This document shows, piece after piece, positions 41,340-49,922 of a DNA stretch of 64,000 bases. Position 1 is the stretch's first letter. Each line of letters opens with the position of its first letter. The position numbers and the translations under genes are program-made. This DNA is from JAVVTR01 sp036653535. Lineage in GTDB: Bacteria; Bacteroidota; Bacteroidia; Bacteroidales; P3. Under the pieces are notes generated by a model. That model did no database searches. It was not told the origin of the DNA and saw only the letters and a list, made by a program, of their open reading frames with translations. Location: NCBI GenBank assembly GCA_036653535.1, contig JAVVTR010000009.1, positions 5,290 through 69,289 on the forward strand, given 5' to 3'.

Positions 41340-43253
41340 ATGAAAAAAATAATATTAGCCTGTTTTTTTTCCTTGTGTGAATTTATGATGATAGATATTT
41401 ATGCTCAAGATATTCTTTTTGAAGATTTTCAAAGTATTACTCTTGATAATAAAGGAATTGGAGATATTCCATCTTCTTATTTATTGTACAACGATAGTAA
41501 TACACCCTATTATTATAGCATTATAGATTATACTTATATGGATAAGGCTTGGAAAGTGCTTAAGGATAAAGATGGAAATAAATTTGCACAAAGTATTTCC
41601 TATTTTAAAAAAGCAGCTCAAGCCGATCGCTGGATGATAACGCCGGAAATAGATTTAACCAAAGCGAAAAACCCTTTATTTTTGTTTAATGCACGTTCGG
41701 GCGATATTACTAAGAAGGAAACCTATCAAGTGCGGATTTCTCTTAGCGGAACCAATAAAGAAGATTTTACTATTTTATTGAAAGAGATAAAAGAAGAAGA
41801 GGTGAATTGGACAGAACATTCTTTTTGGTTAGAGGAATACAAAGGAAAAAAAATACATTTAGCTTTTGTGGAAAATTCCAAGGATAAACTTTTGGTACAG
41901 GTAGACAATATTCGTGTAACTGATTTTACCAATCAAAGTACTATTACCTTATCCCCTTTATTATTATCTACTACCTTTGATTACACCGATACGAAAGGGG
42001 TTCCTATAGAATGTAAAATTCGAAATATGGGACAAGATACCATTACCAATTACACCATGAATTATTCTATAAATAATGGGGATGTTCAAAGTCAAGAGGT
42101 AAGCAATACAGAAATTTATCCTCTAAAAACAGAGATAACAAAAAAATTAGTTTGGCATCCAAGCCAAAAAGGATATTATAGCATTCGTTTTTGGATTTCA
42201 AAAATTAATGGAAGCACTCATAATAGTGATACTATTGAGCATACGCTCTTTGTAATTAACGAAAAATTATTACCACCAACGATTAGTCTTTATGAGGGTT
42301 TTACCAGTAAAACCTGTTCCCCTTGTATGGCATCTAAACCTTATGTTTCCGAGATGCTACATCATTTACAAGCGAATAAACCAGGTTCCAAAATAGCTGC
42401 TACCATTTATCAAATGAATGTGCCCGTACCTGGAGATCCATGCTTTTTGCCTCTCTGTTCTTCTCGCTTTTTTGCTTATAATTTAAGTGGAGTTCCCTCT
42501 TTTGTGGTGAATGGAACGGTACAAAAATTTAAACTTTGGACAGATATTACGACTAAGATTCCTACTATGGTAGAAGAAGCATATACCAAAGGAGCACCTA
42601 TGAGCGTTTCGTATTCTATCAAACGTAAAGGCCAAACCTTTACTATATATAGCGAGTTCGTTAATCACAAGCCCATAGAAGGCGATCTTCGATATTTTAT
42701 CGTTTTTGTAGAAGATTCCATTCTTCACGAATCGGATACGGATCCTAAAAAAGCATACTTTAATGTGGTTAGAATGGTTTTGCCGAGCATAGCAGGAGGA
42801 GTAATAGAAGCCAAAAATCCCGGAGATATTACCTTAAAAACCGATAGTTGTACATTCAATGGAACAGACCCTAAAATATTTACTACCTTAGACAAAATGA
42901 GTGTTATTGTCTTTGTGCAAGATATGCGCACGAAACAAATATTGCAAGTCTGCATGGAGCCATCGGATCACGTAGCTGTAGAAACAGAAAGTCCCAAGGA
43001 TAATACTATCTGTAAATTATATCCAAATCCGGCCAGCAATATGGTTAATTTAAGTTTTACCTTGCATTCTGCTAGTTCTATTAAAATACAAATTGTGGAT
43101 ATGAGTGGGCTTTGTCTTTACCATTCTTCTGAAAAAAAATATACAGCAGGAGAGCATGAAGTTCTAATAAATACACAAAATTTTAAGCCTGGTTTATATT
43201 TTGTAAAGATGGAAGGAATAGATGTGGTCTTAAAACTGATAGTGAAAGCTTAA
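41340..43253 (+). CDS. Secreted Omp28-like thioredoxin-fold protein with jelly-roll domain and T9SS type A sorting domain
   Basis: About 637 residues from ATG 41340 (a TTG lies upstream at 41322). A signal peptide (ILACFFSLCEFMMIDIYAQ) leads to a choice-of-anchor-J-like domain at about 20-190 (WMITPEIDL, HLAFVENSKDKLLVQVDNI with its ends shown). A CARDB-like Ig region follows (KIRNMGQDTITNY), then an Omp28-type thioredoxin-fold domain with LYEGFTSKTCSPCMASKPY, whose CSPC is the redox-type CxxC. The C terminus is a T9SS type A domain (KLYPNPASNMVNL, GLYFVKMEG). Omp28 of P. gingivalis is a surface protein of uncertain role. Thiol exchange at the cell surface is possible but inferred. Confidence 0.83.
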   Translation: MKKIILACFFSLCEFMMIDIYAQDILFEDFQSITLDNKGIGDIPSSYLLYNDSNTPYYYSIIDYTYMDKAWKVLKDKDGNKFAQSISYFKKAAQADRWMITPEIDLTKAKNPLFLFNARSGDITKKETYQVRISLSGTNKEDFTILLKEIKEEEVNWTEHSFWLEEYKGKKIHLAFVENSKDKLLVQVDNIRVTDFTNQSTITLSPLLLSTTFDYTDTKGVPIECKIRNMGQDTITNYTMNYSINNGDVQSQEVSNTEIYPLKTEITKKLVWHPSQKGYYSIRFWISKINGSTHNSDTIEHTLFVINEKLLPPTISLYEGFTSKTCSPCMASKPYVSEMLHHLQANKPGSKIAATIYQMNVPVPGDPCFLPLCSSRFFAYNLSGVPSFVVNGTVQKFKLWTDITTKIPTMVEEAYTKGAPMSVSYSIKRKGQTFTIYSEFVNHKPIEGDLRYFIVFVEDSILHESDTDPKKAYFNVVRMVLPSIAGGVIEAKNPGDITLKTDSCTFNGTDPKIFTTLDKMSVIVFVQDMRTKQILQVCMEPSDHVAVETESPKDNTICKLYPNPASNMVNLSFTLHSASSIKIQIVDMSGLCLYHSSEKKYTAGEHEVLINTQNFKPGLYFVKMEGIDVVLKLIVKA

Positions 43254-43270
43254 GAAAGCTTTGTTTATCG

Positions 43271-43302
43271 TTTGATAAAATGGGTTAAATCCCGTATATT
43301 TG
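43271..43302 (+). promoter_or_regulatory. Promoter of the lipoprotein gene at 43323
   Basis: TTTG at 43271-43274, exactly 20 nt, then TATATTTG at 43295-43302: a full Bacteroidota consensus. The start would be near 43308, which rules out the longer reading frame that begins at 43272. Confidence 0.75.
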
Positions 43303-43322
43303 CGCACAAAATTAGCTTGCAG

Positions 43323-43898
43323 ATGACGATATTCAGTAAAGAAAAGAGTAAAATTATATATAGAGGAACTTTTTTAATAATTGGTTTTCTACTATTTTCC
43401 ACCACATGGATCTCTTGTAAAAAAGAAGATAAGGCCAATGCTTACTTAAATGGACAATGGGAGTCGGTTCAAATAAAGCCCACACTTTACTACATAAATC
43501 ATAAGGGCGATTCCGTTTTTATAAAAGAAAAACGCTTAATAGATATTCGTGTTTTTGATCCTCCTTGTGCATTAAGCAATATGCGGGATTCGGCTGTTAT
43601 TGGTTATGCAAATGTAGCCGTTGCAGATAGGTTCCTTGCTGGAGATCCCACTTTGGCTCCAACCTACGATTATTATATTTTCTTAGCCGATAATGGAAAT
43701 TCTGTTCCTTGTTTTCGTTCCGGAGATGAAACTTTTTATCATGGGCGCTATATAGATTCTCTTTACATACAGTTTAAGAAAATAAGTGAGGATTGTATAG
43801 AATTTGTGCAGGTTCCCCAATATAAGAACGTATCTATTTCTGAAGAGTGTTATAAACAATTAAAGATTTTTACTGGAACCTATCGTAAAGTAAAATAA
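43323..43898 (+). CDS. Lipoprotein of unknown function
   Basis: About 191 residues with a lipoprotein signal (LIIGFLLFSTTWISC, then KKEDK). The mature part is short and beta-rich, begins LNGQWESVQIKP and contains four further cysteines (PPCALS, PCFRSG, EDCIEF, EECYKQ). The 'LNGQW' opening resembles lipocalin-like or DUF lipoproteins of Bacteroidota, but no family can be named with confidence. The start is fixed by the promoter, which lies inside the longer frame. It is convergent with fhs, and a hairpin repeat lies between them. Confidence 0.72.
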   Translation: MTIFSKEKSKIIYRGTFLIIGFLLFSTTWISCKKEDKANAYLNGQWESVQIKPTLYYINHKGDSVFIKEKRLIDIRVFDPPCALSNMRDSAVIGYANVAVADRFLAGDPTLAPTYDYYIFLADNGNSVPCFRSGDETFYHGRYIDSLYIQFKKISEDCIEFVQVPQYKNVSISEECYKQLKIFTGTYRKVK

Positions 43899-43920
43899 TA
43901 AGAGGATAATATTTCAAAGG

Positions 43921-44024
43921 AATGAGGGTGTGTTAAAATACCCAAAATATAAAAACCACCTCTGCCACAGACATCTGTAGCAGGGGTGGTTTTGTTAAAA
44001 AGAGGGGTTTGACACACCCTCATT
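43921..44024. repeat. Hairpin repeat element, copy 1 (inverted ends, bidirectional terminator)
   Basis: The ends AATGAGGGTGTG and CACACCCTCATT are perfect inverted repeats. Inside, AAAACCACCTCTGCCACAGA (43952-43971) pairs with the arm at 43974-43993 over 20 bp with one mismatch and one wobble, flanked by A and T runs. It lies between convergent genes, so it likely ends transcription from both sides. A second copy lies at 46228-46336. Confidence 0.85.
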
Positions 44025-44080
44025 ATAAGTTTATTTACATTAATTTAATTCGTATGCAAAGAGGGGTTTATGCTATTTTT

Positions 44081-45751
44081 TTAGCTTAGACCCTCAATTT
44101 TTCCATTTACAATATTAATATGTATGGCTTGTGGAATGGCCGGTAGACCTGGCATTCGCATAATTTCTCCCATAATTACAATAAGCATTTCCGCTCCATT
44201 ATTTATAATAATATCTTTTACTTTTAGTTCAAAATCTTTGGCAACGCCATAAGCTTTTGGATTGGACGAAAAAGAATATTGAGTTTTGGCTATGCAAATG
44301 GGGTAGCTGCTTATACCTAAGCTTTCTATTTGTTTTAATTTTTTTTCGGCTAAGGTAGTGTAGACAATAGAGTCGGCTCCGTAGATATTTTGGCTCACCT
44401 GTTTTATTTTTTCCTTTACGGAACTTTCGTTGGAGTAGGCAAAATGAATAGGACCAGAAGCTTGTTTTTCTATCGTTTCTACCACTAAATTAGCTAATTC
44501 CATTGCTCCTTTTCCTCCTTGACCAAAAGCATCATTAATAGCAAAACCTACTTGCAATTCCTTTTGGCAGTGTAGGCGTAGGGCTTCTATTTCTTCGGGT
44601 ATATCATCGGAGTAGCGGTTAAAAGCAACAATAACACTTTGATTAAAACTTTTGAGATTCTTTACGTGCTTGTCTAAGTTGGCAAATCCATTGCTTAAGC
44701 CTTTCATATTAGGTTCTCCAATATGCGCTTCTGCCACACCTCCGTGCATTTTTAAACTTCTATTGGTAACAACGATAACGCTTAATTTAGGTTCCAAACC
44801 AGCTTTGCGGCACTTAATGTCAAAGAATTTTTCTGCCCCTAAATCGGCTCCGAATCCAGCTTCGGTAATGGCATAGTCTCCAAAAGTAAGAGCCATTTTA
44901 GTGGCTAACAATGAATTGCATCCATGTGCAATATTAGCAAATGGCCCTCCATGAACAAAAGCAGCGGTGTTTTCGGTAGTTTGAACCAAATTAGGTAAGA
45001 GCGCATCTTTAAGTAGCACGGTAATAGCGCCTGCTACTCCAAGATCTTTTACGGTAAAAGGATTTCCATCGTAGGTATATCCTAACAAAATGTTTTCTAT
45101 TCGACTTTTGAGATCCTCTATGCTGGTACTAAGGCATAAAATGGCCATAATTTCCGAAGCTGCAGTAATATCAAAACCAGTTTCTTCCGGAGTTCCATTG
45201 GCCGAACCACCTAAGCCGCTAATAATATTGCGTAAATTTCTGTCATTAACATCCAAGACTCTTTTCCATTTAATTTCTTTAAGACCAACGCAGCTGTGTC
45301 GATTTTGATAAATATAATTATCTAATAAAGCGGTAATCATATTATGTGCCGAAGTTATAGCATGGAAGTCGCCTGTGAAATGCAAGTTGATATTTTCCAT
45401 AGGCAAGACTTGAGCATAACCACCTCCTGCAGCTCCTCCCTTCATACCAAAGCAGGGTCCTAAAGATGGTTCTCTTAATGCTACTATGGCTTTTTTTCCT
45501 ATAGAATGGAGCCCTAAGGCCAAGCCAATGGAAACGGTGGTTTTACCAATACCTGCTTTAGTAGGAGTAATGGCCGTGACCAAAATTAAATGATGCTTTT
45601 TAATTTTTTCTTCGTCTATTTGTCCAAGAGGCACTTTGGCCATGTAATGTCCGTAAGTAGCAATAGCTTCCGGATTTATACCATTTTCTAAAGCGATTTC
45701 TTCTATTTTTTTTAGTGGGGTTTCCCGTGCAATTTCAATGTCTGATTTCAT
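44081..45751 (-). CDS. fhs: Formate-tetrahydrofolate ligase
   Basis: The 556-residue enzyme joins formate to tetrahydrofolate with ATP, giving 10-formyl-THF for one-carbon metabolism. Family motifs are clear: the P-loop TPTKAGIGKTTVSIGLA, the REPSLGPCFGMKGGAAGGGYAQV stretch (seen by its two ends), and FHAITSAHNMITA. Length matches the bacterial enzyme. Folate-pathway partners such as folD are not in the window. Upstream, the leader carries a structured element shared with the nuoD-nuoH gap, which suggests specific regulation. Confidence 0.96.
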   Translation of the reverse strand: MKSDIEIARETPLKKIEEIALENGINPEAIATYGHYMAKVPLGQIDEEKIKKHHLILVTAITPTKAGIGKTTVSIGLALGLHSIGKKAIVALREPSLGPCFGMKGGAAGGGYAQVLPMENINLHFTGDFHAITSAHNMITALLDNYIYQNRHSCVGLKEIKWKRVLDVNDRNLRNIISGLGGSANGTPEETGFDITAASEIMAILCLSTSIEDLKSRIENILLGYTYDGNPFTVKDLGVAGAITVLLKDALLPNLVQTTENTAAFVHGGPFANIAHGCNSLLATKMALTFGDYAITEAGFGADLGAEKFFDIKCRKAGLEPKLSVIVVTNRSLKMHGGVAEAHIGEPNMKGLSNGFANLDKHVKNLKSFNQSVIVAFNRYSDDIPEEIEALRLHCQKELQVGFAINDAFGQGGKGAMELANLVVETIEKQASGPIHFAYSNESSVKEKIKQVSQNIYGADSIVYTTLAEKKLKQIESLGISSYPICIAKTQYSFSSNPKAYGVAKDFELKVKDIIINNGAEMLIVIMGEIMRMPGLPAIPQAIHINIVNGKIEGLS

Positions 45752-45835
45752 AAGTAAAATAATTTTAATAAATAGGTCTTATCTAACTCCAGGAGGTCTA
45801 TTCCCATGCTCTTGGTCGAGACAAGGAGTTAGCGT
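45752..45835 (-). promoter_or_regulatory. Structured fhs leader element, copy A
   Basis: Next to the start codon lies AAAATAATTTT (45756-45766), 5 nt, then ATAGGTCTTAT (45772-45782), directly followed by a stem CTAACTCC/GGAGTTAG (45783-45790 with 45825-45832). The same order and spacing occurs at 54441-54536 before nuoH. It matches no riboswitch class I recognise. Confidence 0.55.
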
Positions 45836-45913
45836 TCGTTTCCTAAGATTTTTTAATATTGGATTTTATCGGAAATATAATTTATTAGGAATTAGCCCCT
45901 AAGAAATAGAAAT

Positions 45914-46189
45914 TTAATTTTCAAAACGACGTTTGTTCGATTGGGATATTTTTACCAATTCGGGAACCAAACGCTTAAAATGTTCTTTTTCTGCATGAAG
46001 ATTTAAAAATTCTTGGCTACTCCATTCTTCTAAAAGAAGAAAGATAGAAGGATTATGGGGCTGTTGATAATATTGGTAGAACAAACAACCCTCGTCTTTT
46101 TGAGAATATTGAGTTAGGGCATCCATATATTCTATAAAGGAATGTTCCGAAGCTGCATTCACGTGGTATTCTATAATTAAGGTGATCAT
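45914..46189 (-). CDS. Antibiotic biosynthesis monooxygenase (ABM) domain protein
   Basis: The 91-residue protein is a single ABM-type ferredoxin-like alpha/beta-barrel domain: MITLIIEYHV, YMDALTQYSQKDEGCLFYQYY (ends shown), IFLLLEEWSSQEFLNLH and FKRLVPEL. Family members include quinol monooxygenases such as YgiN, and small haem-degrading enzymes. No signal peptide is present. It stands between fhs and rubredoxin in the same direction; the spacing of 160 bases on each side makes a shared transcript uncertain. The substrate is unknown; redox or quinone chemistry is inferred. Confidence 0.82.
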   Translation of the reverse strand: MITLIIEYHVNAASEHSFIEYMDALTQYSQKDEGCLFYQYYQQPHNPSIFLLLEEWSSQEFLNLHAEKEHFKRLVPELVKISQSNKRRFEN

Positions 46190-46227
46190 AATATTCTTTT
46201 ATGTAATGATTTTTCCTTTAAGTTTGT

Positions 46228-46336
46228 ATGAGGGTGTCTCAAAACACCCAAAATATGAAAACCACCTCTGCCACAGACATCGGTAGCAGGGGTGGTTTTG
46301 TTAAAAGTTAAGATGAGGGTTTTGACACACCCTCAT
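46228..46336. repeat. Hairpin repeat element, copy 2
   Basis: This is the same element as at 43921-44024. Outer arms ATGAGGGTGT and ACACCCTCAT are inverted, and the 20-bp internal hairpin at 46258-46299 differs from copy 1 by one base. The internal half-element differs more than the hairpin. Confidence 0.85.
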
Positions 46337-46342
46337 CTTAAC
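46307..46342 (-). terminator. Intrinsic terminator of the rubredoxin gene
   Basis: A perfect 14-bp stem GTTAAGATGAGGGT / ACCCTCATCTTAAC with an 8-nt loop, followed on the minus strand by TTTT, begins one base after the rubredoxin stop codon. Confidence 0.75.
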
Positions 46343-46343
46343 T

Positions 46344-46508
46344 TTAATTTTTAGCAACTTCGAAGTCTTCTTTTCCAACCCCACAAACAGGACAGGTCCA
46401 ATCGTTGGGAATATCTTCAAATGCAGTGCCAGGAGCGATATTAGAATCGGGATCTCCTATTTGAGGATCGTAGACATATCCACAAATAGTGCAAATGTAT
46501 TTTTTCAT
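46344..46508 (-). CDS. Rubredoxin
   Basis: The 54-residue protein is a complete rubredoxin: MKKYICTICGYVYDPQIGDP at the start gives CTICG, and NDWTCPVCGVGKEDF gives the second CxxCG pair, so the four Cys ligands of a single Fe are present with the conserved aromatic core. It transfers electrons in the cytoplasm, usually in oxygen or peroxide defence of anaerobes. No partner such as rubrerythrin is in the window. TATCTTTG on the minus strand (46544-46537) is a likely -7 box, and a strong terminator follows, so it is probably monocistronic. Confidence 0.95.
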   Translation of the reverse strand: MKKYICTICGYVYDPQIGDPDSNIAPGTAFEDIPNDWTCPVCGVGKEDFEVAKN

Positions 46509-46671
46509 ACGTGCTTAATTTTAAAGGTTTCTAAAGCAAAGATACATTAAAAAAGGAAACAGTTTCTAAATTTCTAATATTTGTATAAAATAAATTAGCG
46601 AAGCAAGTCTATTAATGGGGGGGCTCTAAAAAGAAGAGACTCTTGCGTTTTAGATAATTTAAATCCTTTTT

Positions 46672-48417
46672 TTATTCGGAAATGGAATCCGTTTTCCAGC
46701 GTTTGAGTTGGGGTAAAAGTTCTCGTAAATGGGCTTCCGTATGGCGACTACTAATTTTTATTTCACAATTTTTATTAGGCTTGGAGGCGATTTTGGTGCA
46801 GTGTTGTATCATTTCTTCTAAAGAATAGTTCTGTAGAAAACTCCCATTGGCAAAGCAGTATTTGCAATAGCTTGTGCTTAAAGTGCCATCGGCATTAGTG
46901 CCCCATAAAGAGTTATTTTCTATAGGTATGCCACAACTTTGGCAGAGCGTACCTTTTGGGCAAGGCGCCGAAGAAATAGACGCAAAATTACCAAGTCCAC
47001 TTTGGGCTGTAATTTCTTGCATTTTTCCATAAATACCACTAAATAAGCCGGATCCTACTATACCCAATAAACAAACTATTAAACCAATGCGGCTGTAAAG
47101 GTCGGATTTGAAATAGGGAATAGGCTTTTCGTTGGGATTAATGAACATGGCCTTTACTACTAATAAATAATAATATAGAGAAATAATGGTGTTTAGTAAA
47201 GCAATGAAAACTAAAACGTAAAACCCTTGCTGTGCTGCGGAGGCGAAGATAAAAAACTTGCTAAAAAATCCAGCAAAAGGAGGAATACCCGCTAAGGAAA
47301 AAAGAGAAAACATCATTAGCACGCTCAACTTTGGGTTGGTTTTATAGAGCCCATTATATCCTTCTATAGAAAGATTACCTGATTTTTGTTCTATAAGCGA
47401 TACCACTGCAAAAGCCCCCAAATTGGAAAGCATGTAAACAAAAACATAATAAATAAGAGAAGTTAGGCCTTCTGGGGAGGCAGATACTACCCCCAACATA
47501 ATATATCCGGCTTGGGAAATGGAGGAATAGGCTAAGAATCTTTTAATATTTTTTTGACGTATGGCAAAGAGATTACCAACCGTAATACTTAAAATAATAA
47601 GGATATATATTACCGTTTGCCATTGTAGTATCATGGCGGAGAATACTTTTGCAAATAGGCAAAAAATTACAAAAGCGCCACAGGCTTTAGAAACTACCGA
47701 AAGATAGGAGGTAATTGGGGTAGGGGCTCCTTCATAGACATCGGCAGTCCATAAATGGAAAGGAACTAAGGAAAGTTTGAAAAACAAACCTACCAAAAAC
47801 AAAATCATAGCAGCTATTTGCAAAGGACTTCCGGTAATAGCTAAAAGAATATCATTGAAATACAGAGTTCCGGTAGAACCATAAAGGAGGGATAGACCAA
47901 AGAGCGATATTCCGCTGGCGAAGGCAGCCGATAAAATATATTTAGCGCCAGCTTCTGCCGATTTATGTTCGTATTTGTTGAAAGCTACTAAAGCGGCCAT
48001 GGGAATGGAGGCGGTTTCCATACCAATAAAGAAAAGCATAAAATGGCCTGCTGCAATCATAAAATACATACCTAACAAGGTGGATAGGGTAAGAAAATAA
48101 AATTCCCCTTGCTTTTGGTTTTGTTCCTCCCCGTTCACCCAATGATGTGCTTGTAGAAACACTAATAGGGTTCCTATGTTCATCACCGTTTTTATAATGC
48201 TCATCGCTGGAGTGTACAGGTACATGCCCCCGAAAGCTTCGGTACATACTCCCGGAATAAGATTCAGAAAGATATGTATGGTAAAAAGGAGACAGGCTAC
48301 CAATGAAAAATAACTACGCGCTTTTTGAGGTGCAAACAAATCATACAGAAATAAGAGTATCATCACTACCAGGAGCGAAAGCTCTTCTTGCATAACTAAA
48401 AAATTAGAGAAATCCAT
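46672..48417 (-). CDS. nuoN: NADH-quinone oxidoreductase subunit N fused to a zinc-ribbon domain
   Basis: 581 residues, about 100 longer than typical NuoN. Residues 1-465 are the polytopic antiporter-like subunit with about 14 helices (motifs VPFHLWTADVYEGAPTPI, AYSSISQAGYIMLG, GIPPFAGFFSKFFIF). The C-terminal extension from about residue 485 reads as a zinc-ribbon domain (CQSCGIPI with C492 and C495, DGTLSTSYCKYC with C518 and C521, LLPQLKRWK end), matching stand-alone 'putative zinc ribbon' proteins. No stop separates the two. As last gene of the nuo operon the fusion may have come from deletion of the stop before a downstream gene. The role of the extension is unknown. Confidence 0.9.
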   Translation of the reverse strand: MDFSNFLVMQEELSLLVVMILLFLYDLFAPQKARSYFSLVACLLFTIHIFLNLIPGVCTEAFGGMYLYTPAMSIIKTVMNIGTLLVFLQAHHWVNGEEQNQKQGEFYFLTLSTLLGMYFMIAAGHFMLFFIGMETASIPMAALVAFNKYEHKSAEAGAKYILSAAFASGISLFGLSLLYGSTGTLYFNDILLAITGSPLQIAAMILFLVGLFFKLSLVPFHLWTADVYEGAPTPITSYLSVVSKACGAFVIFCLFAKVFSAMILQWQTVIYILIILSITVGNLFAIRQKNIKRFLAYSSISQAGYIMLGVVSASPEGLTSLIYYVFVYMLSNLGAFAVVSLIEQKSGNLSIEGYNGLYKTNPKLSVLMMFSLFSLAGIPPFAGFFSKFFIFASAAQQGFYVLVFIALLNTIISLYYYLLVVKAMFINPNEKPIPYFKSDLYSRIGLIVCLLGIVGSGLFSGIYGKMQEITAQSGLGNFASISSAPCPKGTLCQSCGIPIENNSLWGTNADGTLSTSYCKYCFANGSFLQNYSLEEMIQHCTKIASKPNKNCEIKISSRHTEAHLRELLPQLKRWKTDSISE

Positions 48418-48422
48418 ATTTA

Positions 48423-49904
48423 CTATCTGCTTAATTGTTCAATAACGGGAAATAAACTTTGGTTGATGATGCCGGAAATCCAGCCGGGAACTATACCAAT
48501 GCCGGCGATGGCTATAATTAGGGTAATGGTGGATAGGCGCTCAAACCAAACGGCATCGCTTAGGTTTAAATGTGCTTTGTTTAAAACGGGACCATATAAA
48601 ATTTTGCCTATCACTCTTAGAATATATACCGCTGTAATAACGATAGAGGTGCAGGCAATAATGGTAAATACACGATGAAAAATATCCGGATGTTGGAAAG
48701 AACCAACGAAAATAGTCATTTCTGCTACGAAACCACTTAAACCAGGCAATCCAAGAGAGGCTAAGCCAGCAATAACATAAGCTACCCCAAGAAAAGGCAT
48801 GATTTTCATTAATCCTCCCATTTCTGTAATTAAACGGGTGTGGGTTCTTCCATAAATCATTCCTATAAGTGCAAAGAAAAGGGCGGTCATAAGCCCATGG
48901 GAAAGCATTTGTAGTATTGCTCCGGTCATGGCCGTTTGGTTCAGCATTAAAATAGCGAAAAGAACCAAACCGCAATGGCTTACGGATGAATAGGCGTTGA
49001 TATATTTTAAATCGGTTTGAACCACGGCCGAGAATGCGCCATAAACCACACTGATACCGGTTAAAATAATAAAAATCCAAGATAATTCGTGTGCTGCTTC
49101 TGGCATTAGGTAAATAGCCACCCTAAAACAACCATAACCGCCTAATTTCATTAAGACTCCAGCATGTAGCATAGACACGGCAGTAGGAGCGGAGGCGTGC
49201 CCATCGGGCGACCAAGTATGGAAAGGGAAAAGCGCACCCAACACCCCAAAACCTAAAAAGGTAAGGGGAAAGAAATAGCGTTGTGCTGCTACAGGCATTT
49301 GTATTTTGGCCAAATCCAATAGATTCATGCTGACGGATCCCGAAAAGAAATAGATACCCAATATTCCCAATAAGAGTAGGGCCGATCCCCCCATAAGCAT
49401 AAGGGTTAGCTTCATGGCGGCGTATTCTTTGCGTCCGCTTCCCCATACACCAATAAGTAGAAACATGGGAATTAAGGCTACTTCATAAAACAGGAACATG
49501 GTAAAAAGGTCGGTTGCAATAAAAAAGCCAAAAACGCCTACGGCCAAAAGACAAAACCAAAGAAAATATTCTTTGGGCAGAGGATCTATATTCCAAGAAG
49601 TGAATATACCGGTAAATACAATAATAGAGGCTAAGAGCAACATGGCAACAGAAATACCATCTACTCCTACCGAATATTGTATGTTCCAAAGGGGATACCA
49701 CATACTTTGGGCCGTAAAGAGCATAGTATCGGTATTGCCTCCAGCTCTTTCCTTACAAAATAAAACAACCAAAGTGACGGAGGCGATTAGTAATAAAGAA
49801 CCGCCTACAGCACAAATTCCTCGAATCTGATTTCTGTTTTTGGATAAAAACAATCCACAGATCATCAAGATTGGAATTAAAACGAAGATGGATAAAAAGT
49901 TCAT
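48423..49904 (-). CDS. nuoM: NADH-quinone oxidoreductase subunit M
   Basis: 493 residues with about 14 membrane helices, a proton-pumping antiporter-like subunit of complex I. Motifs include FLFYEVALIPMFLLIGVWG with the conserved Glu in helix 5, FPFHTWSPDGHASAPTAVSM, and KYINAYSSVSHCGLVLF. It sits between nuoL and nuoN with gaps of 18 and 5 bases, so the genes are co-transcribed. Confidence 0.95.
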   Translation of the reverse strand: MNFLSIFVLIPILMICGLFLSKNRNQIRGICAVGGSLLLIASVTLVVLFCKERAGGNTDTMLFTAQSMWYPLWNIQYSVGVDGISVAMLLLASIIVFTGIFTSWNIDPLPKEYFLWFCLLAVGVFGFFIATDLFTMFLFYEVALIPMFLLIGVWGSGRKEYAAMKLTLMLMGGSALLLLGILGIYFFSGSVSMNLLDLAKIQMPVAAQRYFFPLTFLGFGVLGALFPFHTWSPDGHASAPTAVSMLHAGVLMKLGGYGCFRVAIYLMPEAAHELSWIFIILTGISVVYGAFSAVVQTDLKYINAYSSVSHCGLVLFAILMLNQTAMTGAILQMLSHGLMTALFFALIGMIYGRTHTRLITEMGGLMKIMPFLGVAYVIAGLASLGLPGLSGFVAEMTIFVGSFQHPDIFHRVFTIIACTSIVITAVYILRVIGKILYGPVLNKAHLNLSDAVWFERLSTITLIIAIAGIGIVPGWISGIINQSLFPVIEQLSR

Positions 49905-49922
49905 ATATCTCTTTGTTTTTTA

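Noticed and set aside
43272..43322. Longer start for the lipoprotein gene
   Set aside because: A full-consensus promoter lies inside this stretch, so translation must start later, at 43323, where the lipoprotein signal begins.
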